Part shown: positions 1-5,455 of the stretch, piece after piece
Layout: each line of letters begins with the position of its first letter
Position numbering within the stretch: position 1 is the stretch's first letter
Assembly (NCBI GenBank): GCA_903881535.1
Contig: CAIRTT010000145.1
Location: forward strand, 1 to 5,455
DNA: 5,455 nt
From: an uncultured Armatimonadota bacterium
Lineage (GTDB): Bacteria > Armatimonadota > Armatimonadia > Armatimonadales > Armatimonadaceae
Direction: 5' to 3'
Notes under the pieces: generated by a model
What the model saw: the letters and a program-made list of their open reading frames with translations, nothing else
Database searches by the model: none
Told to the model about the DNA's origin: nothing
Program-made: the position numbers and the translations under genes

Positions 1-354
1 CCGCAGCGGTCGACTCGTTTAACTAACAGGCACATCTTAGAGGGGGTTCCCGCCATTACAAGGATGATACGTTAATGGTTTCCTGATGGAATTACTGGGA
101 TTTTGCATGCCGGCAAAGCAGAATCAACGTCGTCTTCTCACCATCAACATAATGGTTTGCTAAAGTTTTTCGAATATTTCACTTTGGTGTTTAAAGGGAT
201 GACTTAGACCTCTTTTAGGTCAGCGGACATCCATGAATCAGTGGATTCTGTTCATCATTCACAATGCCTTCATGATGCTTTGTTAGAGTAGTCCATGCCT
301 CCAACACACGTCTTTGCCGTTGGAGATTGCCGATGCATCGGAAGGAAGAACCCG
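1..354. other. Upstream region without an assignable gene
   Basis: No reading frame here resembles a protein I recognise. All three plus-strand frames entering from the left edge stop within the first 80 bases or so (for example TAA at 22-24), so at most the last few codons of an upstream gene are present. Small inverted repeats are visible: TTTGC/GCAAA at 102-106 and 113-117, and GACCT-CTTTT-AGGTC at 207-221. Bases 161-200 are AT-rich (11 of 40 are G or C), as expected of a promoter-bearing stretch, but no convincing -35/-10 pair with standard spacing could be found. This region, or part of it, should contain the promoter and leader of the lipoprotein operon that follows. Confidence 0.5.
340..348 (+). 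promoter_or_regulatory. Ribosome-binding site that supports a TTG start at 355
   Basis: The purine run GGAAGGAAG ends 6 bases before a TTG codon at 355; its AAGGA core (342-346) lies 8 bases before it, a normal spacing. The first ATG of the open frame, at 295, has no comparable purine-rich sequence in front of it. An in-frame ATG at 379 has only AAAGG a few bases upstream. This site therefore decides the start in favour of 355. Confidence 0.5.
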
Positions 355-1560
355 TTGATCAAAACCACCAAAAGGCTTATGTCATCCGTTACGTTGGTCG
401 TCTCACTGTCCTTGGTAGTCCCTGTTGTCAGTACTGTGACTGGAGGCTGTGGGGGCAGCAAAGCGGCTTCATCTGCGACGAGACTCGCCACGATCAAGCT
501 GATGGTGGAGTGGCCGGACCGACCAGTATCCCGTCTCATTCCCGTTGCATCCGAGAGCATCAAAGTTACGGTCACGAACAGCGCTGGATTTGTGAAGTCC
601 CTGGTCTTAGTGCGCCCGACAGCCACCTTGCTGATGGGAGATCTTCCGCCCGGTGAGCTGCAGGTTCAAGCGGTGGCGTATCCAACTGCGAATCCAGTGG
701 ATGATGTCGCACAGGCATCCGCAACGCAGATGGTAACCGCCACTGCCGATCAGACATTTCAGTTGGCTTTGACGCTGACATCCACTGTCGATCACGTTGT
801 CATTGCTTCAAATGTTTCGAGCATGCGCCGTGGTGAAGAAACGACGATGTCGGTTTCCGCATTCGATAGTACCAACAGACTTGTTCTAACAAACCCTGCC
901 ACATGGCAATGGACGACAACTGATGCTGGAGTTCTCTCTTTGGGAGCTGCGACCCAGTCCATTTCTGTAGTGGCATCCGCAAAAGGGAAGGCTTCCATAC
1001 AGGCACTAGAAAGTGAATCTGGGAAAGTGGCATCACAAATCATCGATGTGCTCAGCCCCCTCCCACAGCTCGTCTTGACTGGACCTGAAACGGAGCGTCT
1101 TGTGGGACAAGAGTCTGTGCTCACTTGGACATCCACAGATGCAGCATCGGTTGTGGCAAGCAACTTCGGAGCAACCACAACCGCTGGAAATGCCGCTGTG
1201 ACACCAACGTCAACGACGATTTACACGCTGAAACTGGCTAATGACCAACTCGAGATGATCGAAAAGTCGATTACCGTGCGGGTGGCTGCGGTTGGTGTCA
1301 CAGTTGTTCCTGCGACGGCTGTCATCGACATTGGTAAGAGTATCCAGCTGGATACAACGGTGAGTGGTGCCGTTGACACCGCTGTGCAGTGGAGTGTTGT
1401 TCAAGCGGGTGGTGGAAAGGTTTCCGCCACAGGTCTTTACACTGCGCCGCTAACACAAGGGACATTTCGTGTGAAGGCAGTCAGTGTGACTGATCCATCG
1501 AAGAGTGCTTACTGCGATGTACGTGTGCGGGCTGCCGGTGGCAGCATTGTTATCAACTAG
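355..1560 (+). CDS. Predicted exported lipoprotein with shared N-terminal module and Ig-like domains
   Basis: Probably a 401-residue envelope lipoprotein with a structural or adhesive role; I see no catalytic motif. From the TTG start the N-terminus has basic residues (KTTKR), a hydrophobic core (residues ~10-28) and Cys32 in a T-G-G-C context, an imperfect lipobox. Residues ~43-232 form a module also present in the next gene: SRLIPVAS at 59-66, LPPGEL at 97-102, a QLALTL stretch near 135-140 and ESGKV at 221-225. Residues ~235-312 look like a PKD/Ig-type beta-sandwich (ending in an I-Y-T-L strand motif). Residues ~313-398 look like a bacterial Ig-like group 2 (BIG2) domain (V-x-V-x-P at its start, Y-T-A-P near its end). 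The frame stays open back to ATG 295 (421 residues), but the extra 20 residues are hydrophilic, contain two Cys and would push the signal peptide inward. ATG 379 is a further alternative. It sits 15 bp before the peroxidase gene and is likely co-transcribed with it. Domain calls are from pattern reading only. Confidence 0.82.
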   Translation: MIKTTKRLMSSVTLVVSLSLVVPVVSTVTGGCGGSKAASSATRLATIKLMVEWPDRPVSRLIPVASESIKVTVTNSAGFVKSLVLVRPTATLLMGDLPPGELQVQAVAYPTANPVDDVAQASATQMVTATADQTFQLALTLTSTVDHVVIASNVSSMRRGEETTMSVSAFDSTNRLVLTNPATWQWTTTDAGVLSLGAATQSISVVASAKGKASIQALESESGKVASQIIDVLSPLPQLVLTGPETERLVGQESVLTWTSTDAASVVASNFGATTTAGNAAVTPTSTTIYTLKLANDQLEMIEKSITVRVAAVGVTVVPATAVIDIGKSIQLDTTVSGAVDTAVQWSVVQAGGGKVSATGLYTAPLTQGTFRVKAVSVTDPSKSAYCDVRVRAAGGSIVIN

Positions 1561-1566
1561 GGAGGT
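1561..1566 (+). promoter_or_regulatory. Strong Shine-Dalgarno site for the peroxidase gene
   Basis: GGAGGT follows directly on the stop codon of the upstream gene (TAG, 1558-1560) and lies 9 bases before ATG 1576. It is near-perfect against the 16S rRNA tail. It fixes the start of the second gene and supports translation of both genes from one transcript. Confidence 0.85.
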
Positions 1567-1575
1567 GGGACTGAA

Positions 1576-3354
1576 ATGAAACGCTCTATTCGCAATCGTA
1601 TCCAGAATTACGCTGTCTACGCCTCGATGCTGGTCATCCTCCCGGGGATTGTCGCTGTCAATGGCTGTAGTGGTGCACACCAGTTGTTTAGTGGTGGCGG
1701 TGCCGGGCACAGCCGAAAAGCGGAGGCGGTCGTTCGCATCGTCTGGCCAGTGCGTGAACCCAGCCGCCTGATCCCAGTCGCATCGAATTCCGTTCGAATC
1801 ACGATTTCAGGACCGGATGGCTTCTCTGTAACGAAAGTCATCGCACGTCCAGCAACGGATGCGCTGTTCTCAAATCTGCCGCCAGGAGAGTTAACGGTAA
1901 CTGCAGCGGCTCATCCTGACTCTCTCGGGCTGACGCTGCCCGCTCAGGCACAGGGTGCACAGACGGTTGTTGCAACGGCAGATGAGCAGTTCCAGCTGGC
2001 GCTAACACTTGATTCAACAATTGATCGCGTTGAAGTAACGGGTGGTCCAGCCGGGTTGGATGTCGGTACATCCGGGAGCTATTCTGTAACCGCAAAGAAC
2101 GCTGCTGGTCAGGTCGTGCTTACTGCTGCATCCAAGTGGGTCTGGAGTGTCTCGGATGCCAGCCTAGCATCTATTACACCCAATGGTCTTACTGCGCTTG
2201 TGACAGCCTTGCGGCCGGGAAGTGTTATTGTGTCTGCGCGCGAAGTGGAGTCGGGTAAGGTCATCACGCATGCGCTCGCCGTCAAAGATCCATTCGCGGC
2301 AACACGTGCTGCGTTGAATATCGATCCGGATCACCTGGATAACTACGCATCTCCAACATTTCCTGTGCACTACGATGCCACGGTTCAAAGAGCCGAGAAT
2401 ACGCCGGCAAACAGCCCTGTTACGGATAAGGGAGCGACCCTTGGACGCGTTTTGTTCTTTGATAAGCGGCTGAGTTTCAACGATACGGTTGCTTGTGCAT
2501 CATGTCACGCGCCCGGAATTGGGTTCGTCGATTCCGCACAGTTCAGCCGTGGTTATGACGGAGAGATCACCACTGCGCATGCGATGCGTCTGGCGAATAT
2601 CCGTTACTACACGGGTGCATCGATGTTCTGGGATAAACGCGCGGTAAGCGTTGAAGCGCAGTCGACACAGCCGATCCAGAATGATGTCGAAATGGGATTT
2701 CAGGCGGCTCACGGTGGGTTTGGTGCGTTGACCGCAAAAATGGACCAGCTCGCGTATTATCCCGAGCTCTTCAAATGGGCTTTTGGAGATGCGGTTATCA
2801 CGGAGGCACGGGTTCAGCAGGTATTGGCGCAGTTTGAGCGTGCGATGGTGTCGGTCAACAGCAAGTTCGATACAGGGTTTTCACAGGTCTTCAATTCTGC
2901 GCAGGGAGGGGGTGGTGTCAACCGACCATTTCCAAACTACACAACGCAGGAGGAGCGTGGGAAAACGCTTTTCCTAACGGCTCCCGCGCAAGGTGGTGCC
3001 GGTTGTGTCACCTGCCATTCGATTCCAACATTTAGCCTTGACCCTCGCTCTCTATCAAACGGGCTGGATGCAGGTGAGACCAAGATTTTCAAGAGTCCTA
3101 GTCTCAAAAATGTTGGTGTGACTGGTCCGTATATGCACGATGGCCGCTTTGCAACCTTGTTACAGGTCGTCCAACACTACAATAGTGGCATCCAAAATGG
3201 ACCGGCGCTGGACAATCGTTTGAAGACACCGCAGGGCAATCCTCTGCGTTTGAACCTCACGGTCGCCGATCAGAATGCGTTGGTGGCGTTCCTGATGACA
3301 TTGACCGACGATGCACTGATTGCAGATCCGAAGTTTCAGAATCCGTTTAAGTAG
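1576..3354 (+). CDS. Di-heme cytochrome c peroxidase/MauG-family lipoprotein with N-terminal accessory module
   Basis: A 592-residue predicted exported redox enzyme. Residues 1-30 are a signal peptide with a basic start (MKR..R..R) and hydrophobic core, ending in V-N-G-Cys31, a good lipobox; Ser at +2 would not specify inner-membrane retention under the E. coli rule. Residues ~49-238 are the module shared with the upstream lipoprotein (SRLIPVAS 63-70, LPPGEL 101-106, ESGKV 225-229). Residues ~250-592 match the di-haem peroxidase family in length and motifs: LGRVLFFDKRLS 289-300, first haem site CASCH 307-311, FWDKRA 351-356 (Trp352 is the conserved inter-haem Trp), E-M-G 372-374, second haem site CVTCH 477-481, and PYMHDG 518-523. 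In the family these enzymes reduce H2O2 or use it to oxidise another protein or substrate in the periplasm. Tyr535, in the H-Y-N-S-G motif, falls where classical peroxidases carry the axial Met of the high-potential haem, which favours a MauG/BthA-like enzyme over a classical CcpA. The substrate is unknown. The 3' end is partly duplicated downstream. Confidence 0.92.
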   Translation: MKRSIRNRIQNYAVYASMLVILPGIVAVNGCSGAHQLFSGGGAGHSRKAEAVVRIVWPVREPSRLIPVASNSVRITISGPDGFSVTKVIARPATDALFSNLPPGELTVTAAAHPDSLGLTLPAQAQGAQTVVATADEQFQLALTLDSTIDRVEVTGGPAGLDVGTSGSYSVTAKNAAGQVVLTAASKWVWSVSDASLASITPNGLTALVTALRPGSVIVSAREVESGKVITHALAVKDPFAATRAALNIDPDHLDNYASPTFPVHYDATVQRAENTPANSPVTDKGATLGRVLFFDKRLSFNDTVACASCHAPGIGFVDSAQFSRGYDGEITTAHAMRLANIRYYTGASMFWDKRAVSVEAQSTQPIQNDVEMGFQAAHGGFGALTAKMDQLAYYPELFKWAFGDAVITEARVQQVLAQFERAMVSVNSKFDTGFSQVFNSAQGGGGVNRPFPNYTTQEERGKTLFLTAPAQGGAGCVTCHSIPTFSLDPRSLSNGLDAGETKIFKSPSLKNVGVTGPYMHDGRFATLLQVVQHYNSGIQNGPALDNRLKTPQGNPLRLNLTVADQNALVAFLMTLTDDALIADPKFQNPFK

Positions 3355-3434
3355 CGAGGGGTAACCTGAGCTGTTGGTGGGGCGTTAGATTCGCTTCTGC
3401 GGCACGCCATGCCTTCGGTGGGAACGTGGAGCGA
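3229..3434 (+). repeat. Tandem repeat, copy A (3' end of peroxidase gene plus flank)
   Basis: This 206-bp unit comprises the last ~40 codons of the di-haem peroxidase gene, its TAG stop at 3352-3354 and 80 bp of 3' flank. It recurs 210 bp downstream without a single insertion or deletion. From 3231 on I count 21 mismatches in 204 positions, about 90% identity. Differences are unevenly placed: about 17 in the ~120 bp of coding sequence but only 4 in the 80 bp after the stop. Confidence 0.93.
3391..3434 (+). other. Potential hairpin at the end of repeat copy A
   Basis: The ends TCGCTTC and GGAGCGA type arms can pair over five to seven positions (TCGCT with AGCGA, then T-G and C-G). An inner CACGCCAT can pair with GTGG and CGTG around a GCCTTCG loop, with a small GAA bulge; the inner and outer stems compete for one or two bases. 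There is no T-run after it, so it is not a standard intrinsic terminator. It may be a transcript-end or processing structure for the peroxidase operon. The only change between the two copies within this segment (C/T at 3400) lies in the predicted internal loop, so the fold is preserved in both. Confidence 0.3.
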
Positions 3435-3438
3435 ACAG

Positions 3439-3564
3439 CCGCAGGGCAACCCTCTACGATTGAACCTCACGGCTGCCGATCAGACTGCATTGGTGGCGTT
3501 CCTGAAGACGTTGACGGACGATGTGCTGAACGTAGATCCGAGGTTTCAGAATCCGTTTAAATAG
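3439..3564 (+). pseudogene. Remnant of a second peroxidase C-terminus
   Basis: This stretch encodes, in the same frame as the gene upstream, a close copy of the peroxidase C-terminus, beginning P-Q-G-N-P-L-R-L-N-L-T and ending in a TAG at 3562-3564. No haem site or other catalytic part precedes it, so it cannot be a functional enzyme. An ATG at 3409 could open a 51-codon frame through it (3409-3564), but no ribosome-binding site is evident and the first ten codons are just the 3' flank of copy A. It contains about as many amino-acid-changing codons as silent ones (roughly seven each), consistent with relaxed constraint, yet the frame is intact, so the duplication is probably not very old or arose from a formerly coding paralogue. 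Confidence 0.7.
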
Positions 3565-3644
3565 CGAGGTGTAACCGGAGCTGTCGGTGGGGCGTTAGAT
3601 TCGCTTCTGTGGCACGCCATGCCTTCGGTGGGAACGTGGAGCGA
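3439..3644 (+). repeat. Tandem repeat, copy B
   Basis: Second copy of the 206-bp unit, offset by exactly 210 bp, with four unrelated bases (3435-3438) between the copies. It includes the remnant C-terminus, its own stop codon, and the 3' flank with the same potential hairpin at 3601-3644. Homology ends sharply after GCGA: copy A is followed by ACAG and copy B by CTGT. Confidence 0.93.
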
Positions 3645-4179
3645 CTGTCAGGTCTACCTAGTCTCAGATAACCTCTGGACTTGTGCACACAGCACAGATC
3701 ATTGGTCCGCTGCCACTGATGTTTGGCCCCCTTGAAACGTCTGTTAGGCGTTTGCGTGACAGCGCTTTGAGGCACTCATGGAGTCGAGGAATGTGCATTC
3801 GAACTGGTTCTTCAAGCCGCCTGGTATCAGGCAAATGAGATCCAACACATCTGAGCTACGCGTTTCACCTTTAGTTGAGTCTCCATGTCTAAGCTGAGGT
3901 TGACGCAGTCCAAGCCCGCACTTCCCTATCCTTATTCCGATTCGCTTGTCCCAAGTGAACGTGCTGATGGATTCAGAAATTACCAATAAAACATTATCTG
4001 TGGTTAACGTTATGCATTTATTACGTTGATCAATTTTTATGAAATAGGTGCGTAAGCGATATTGATTTAGGAAGGTGATTGTTGATTTACGATGTTCGTT
4101 GTTGTCGCAGCAGCTTGATTTCGAGACATCGCTGATGAATGAAAACTTACGTAACATCAGGTAATACATACTAACGACC
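3645..4179. other. Spacer before the multicopper oxidase gene, AT-rich at its right end
   Basis: No gene could be supported in this ~535-bp stretch. The left part (3645-3960) has mixed composition and contains small dyads such as TGTGC-ACACA-GCACA type arms at 3682-3696 and GCCTG-GTAT-CAGGC at 3819-3832; neither has a following T-run. From about 3960 the sequence becomes clearly AT-rich (4021-4080 has 19 G or C in 60), which fits a promoter and leader for the downstream gene, but no standard -35/-10 pair stood out. A GGAAGGTG sequence at 4070-4077 would make a good ribosome-binding site for a 17-codon frame beginning with TTG at 4082 and ending at TGA 4133-4135; this is only a possibility. 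A long minus-strand open frame across the region (about 3744-4181) has no recognisable content. Confidence 0.5.
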
Positions 4180-5455
4180 ATGAATACAGTTCTTCACCCA
4201 AAGGCTACTGTTTTCCCAAAAACGGTGAGTCCATTTTTTAGCATAAAATCTCGTCCCGCTACCGTTCAAGCAGGCCGCCTTTCGCCCTTCGTCGATGCAT
4301 TACCTATCCCTCGCAGGCTAGCCGATACACCCGTCAATCCACTGCAACCTCTCGCGTCCCGGTATTACGAGTACGGGACGCCTAACTACTACATCCTCCG
4401 CGAGCAAGAAGCCTTGCATTCCTTTCATCGTGACTTGCCTCAAACCCAGATGTGGACCTATAACGGCACATTTCCTGGACCAGCTTTAGTGCACTATCGA
4501 GGTAAGCCAACAGCAGTTCGGCGGATTAATGACCTTAATCCCAACTACCGTGGCTTTGGAATTGTGGAGACAGTGCTGCATCATCATGGAGGATGGCAGG
4601 ACCCAGTGGACGATGGCTGGCCGATGGACTTTATTACTCCGGGAACGTACAAGGACTATCTCATCCCGAACCAGACGCAAGAGGATGAACGCAGCTATTG
4701 GGCTTCGACGCTCTGGTACCACGACCATATGGCTGACCATTCAAGTGGAAATGTTTACCATGGCCTTGCGGGAGTTGCGTTGCAGTTTGATGATGTCGAT
4801 TCGGATAATGAAAACGATCCTAATCCACAGGCGCTTCGTTTGCCGAGCGGCCAATACGATGTTCCATTGGTCTTCAATGACTACATTCTCAACCAAGATG
4901 GCTCTCTGTTCTTTGATCAAATGGAAGACAAAGGTCAGATTGGTAATCTCTTCTGCGTAAACGGCAAGGTGCAGCCGTACTTCCGTGTCGCTGCCCGCAA
5001 ATATCGGTTCCGTTTGCTCTGTGCATCACAGGCGCGTCACTACAATCTGTCGCTTAGTAACAAGGCCTCATTTCATCTGATTGCATCGGATGGCGGTCTC
5101 CTTGAAGCTCCTCTTGAAACCAAATCTGTTTACATGGCGCCGGGTGAGCGCTATGAGGTCATCATTGACTTTTCACGCTATCCAGTCGGGACACAGCTGG
5201 CCCTCATCAACGATGTCGACCATACAGATGGTAACAAACCGGACAGTGTCGGACGTGTCGCTATCCCTCAAGTCTTGTTTGTTGTTGATCGGCAAGCGGC
5301 GGATCCAAGCCTAATTCCTGCCGTGCTCCAGCATATTCCAAGCCCACGTCTTGATACCGTTGTGGCAACCAGGCGTCTTGTGTTTCATCGGAGAAATGGA
5401 GCCTGGCAGATCAATGATCGCTTCTGGGACCCAGAGCGTCCACTGTTCACCTGCA
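4180..5455 (+). CDS. Multicopper oxidase, CotA/bilirubin oxidase-like, 5' part (C-terminus beyond window)
   Basis: The first 425 residues of a three-domain multicopper oxidase, which couples one-electron oxidation of a phenol, amine, bilirubin-like or metal substrate to reduction of O2 to water. Residues ~34-43 (R-L-S-P-F-V-D-A-L-P) are the usual opening of this subfamily. The first trinuclear copper motif is H134-H-H136-G-G, in place of the more usual H-L-H-G-G. The second is W179-Y-H181-D-H183, followed by N-V-Y-H-G-L-A-G at 191-198. Domain 2 shows the expected V-N-G-K-V-Q-P-Y-F and R-F-R-L-L segments, and I-N-D-R-F-W-D-P near the edge starts the last domain. The type 1 copper ligands (HPxHxH and HCH motifs) lie beyond the window, so intactness cannot be judged. 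No Sec or Tat signal is visible, so the product may be cytoplasmic, like CotA before coat assembly. ATG 4180 is the first start after an in-frame TAA at 4162, but has no clear ribosome-binding site; GTG 4225 is an alternative. Gene-level substrate is unknown. Confidence 0.9.
   Translation, partial: MNTVLHPKATVFPKTVSPFFSIKSRPATVQAGRLSPFVDALPIPRRLADTPVNPLQPLASRYYEYGTPNYYILREQEALHSFHRDLPQTQMWTYNGTFPGPALVHYRGKPTAVRRINDLNPNYRGFGIVETVLHHHGGWQDPVDDGWPMDFITPGTYKDYLIPNQTQEDERSYWASTLWYHDHMADHSSGNVYHGLAGVALQFDDVDSDNENDPNPQALRLPSGQYDVPLVFNDYILNQDGSLFFDQMEDKGQIGNLFCVNGKVQPYFRVAARKYRFRLLCASQARHYNLSLSNKASFHLIASDGGLLEAPLETKSVYMAPGERYEVIIDFSRYPVGTQLALINDVDHTDGNKPDSVGRVAIPQVLFVVDRQAADPSLIPAVLQHIPSPRLDTVVATRRLVFHRRNGAWQINDRFWDPERPLFTC
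4203..4239 (+). terminator. Terminator-like hairpin with T-run inside the start of the oxidase gene
   Basis: ACTGTTTT (4207-4214) pairs with AAAACGGT (4219-4226) around a CCCA loop, giving 8 bp with one G-T wobble. The stem can be lengthened by GGCT (4203-4206) with AG and CC (4228-4229, 4231-4232), leaving two single-base bulges. One A and then six T (4234-4239) follow directly. This is the layout of an intrinsic terminator, though the upper stem is AT-rich and weak. It lies within codons 8-20 of the multicopper oxidase reading frame, so if active it would act as an attenuator relieved by translating ribosomes. It may equally be chance in an AT-rich stretch. Confidence 0.25.

Noticed and set aside
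141..170. CCAT/ATGG dyad followed by a T-run as an upstream terminator
   Set aside because: The stem is only 4 bp and the T-run starts about 10 bases after it, so it does not meet the layout of an intrinsic terminator.
157..195. TTGCTA and TTTAAA as promoter boxes for the lipoprotein operon
   Set aside because: The spacing is far from 16-18 bases and the boxes are poor matches; AT-richness alone is not enough to call a promoter.
792..1178. Long minus-strand frame inside the first lipoprotein gene
   Set aside because: It is antisense to a well-supported gene with a coherent domain series, and its translation has no family features.
3229..3644. CRISPR array or insertion-sequence end
   Set aside because: There are only two units of 206 bp containing coding sequence, no spacers, no terminal inverted repeats and no transposase, so it is a simple tandem duplication.
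3769..3852. Short frame ending in an A-W-Y-Q-A-N-E-I-Q-H-I-like helix before TGA at about 3850
   Set aside because: It looked like a possible C-terminal gene fragment, but it is under 30 codons with a stop just upstream and I cannot tie it to any family.
3744..4181. 145-codon minus-strand open frame across the spacer
   Set aside because: No recognisable motif or domain, composition follows the AT-rich spacer, and it begins opposite the oxidase start codon. Most likely a chance frame.
4529..4960. 143-codon plus-strand frame overlapping the oxidase gene
   Set aside because: The overlapping frame starting at 4180 carries all the copper motifs; this one is rich in Arg, Thr and Met with no family features.

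Overview
The window holds three bacterial protein-coding genes, all on the plus strand, and one decayed duplication. Two adjacent genes, probably one operon, encode predicted exported lipoproteins: an Ig-like-domain protein (355-1560) and a di-heme cytochrome c peroxidase/MauG-family protein (1576-3354). An approximately 0.5 kb spacer that turns AT-rich follows. After it comes the first 425 codons of a three-domain multicopper oxidase of the CotA/bilirubin oxidase/phenoxazinone synthase type (4180 to the window edge, C-terminus missing).

The organism is not identifiable with certainty. The lipobox-type signal peptides and periplasmic c-type haem attachment suggest a diderm (Gram-negative-type) bacterium. 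Coding DNA is of moderate GC; one sampled 60-base stretch of the peroxidase gene is about 52% GC. The N-terminal module with the SRLIPVAS and LPPGEL motifs resembles what I remember from lipoproteins of environmental phyla such as Armatimonadota, but this is a weak impression and not a call.

Layout. 1-354: upstream region with no assignable gene and a few small inverted repeats. 355-1560: lipoprotein with a signal peptide, a module of about 190 residues shared with the next gene, then two Ig-like domains. 1576-3354: lipoprotein with the same shared module fused to a two-haem peroxidase domain; the gap between the two genes is 15 bp and contains a strong ribosome-binding site. 3229-3644: two tandem copies of a 206-bp unit at an exact 210-bp period. 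Each copy carries the last ~40 codons of the peroxidase gene, its stop codon and about 80 bp of 3' flank. The second copy is a gene remnant. 3645-4179: spacer, AT-rich at its right-hand end. 4180-5455: multicopper oxidase, with a terminator-like hairpin plus T-run in its first 20 codons.

How the parts may work together (inference): the shared module probably anchors or positions both lipoproteins at the same surface or envelope site, one serving as a scaffold and the other as a haem redox enzyme. The nearby multicopper oxidase is a second redox enzyme in the same orientation, but it lacks a visible signal peptide and is separated by 825 bp, so co-function is only suggested by position.
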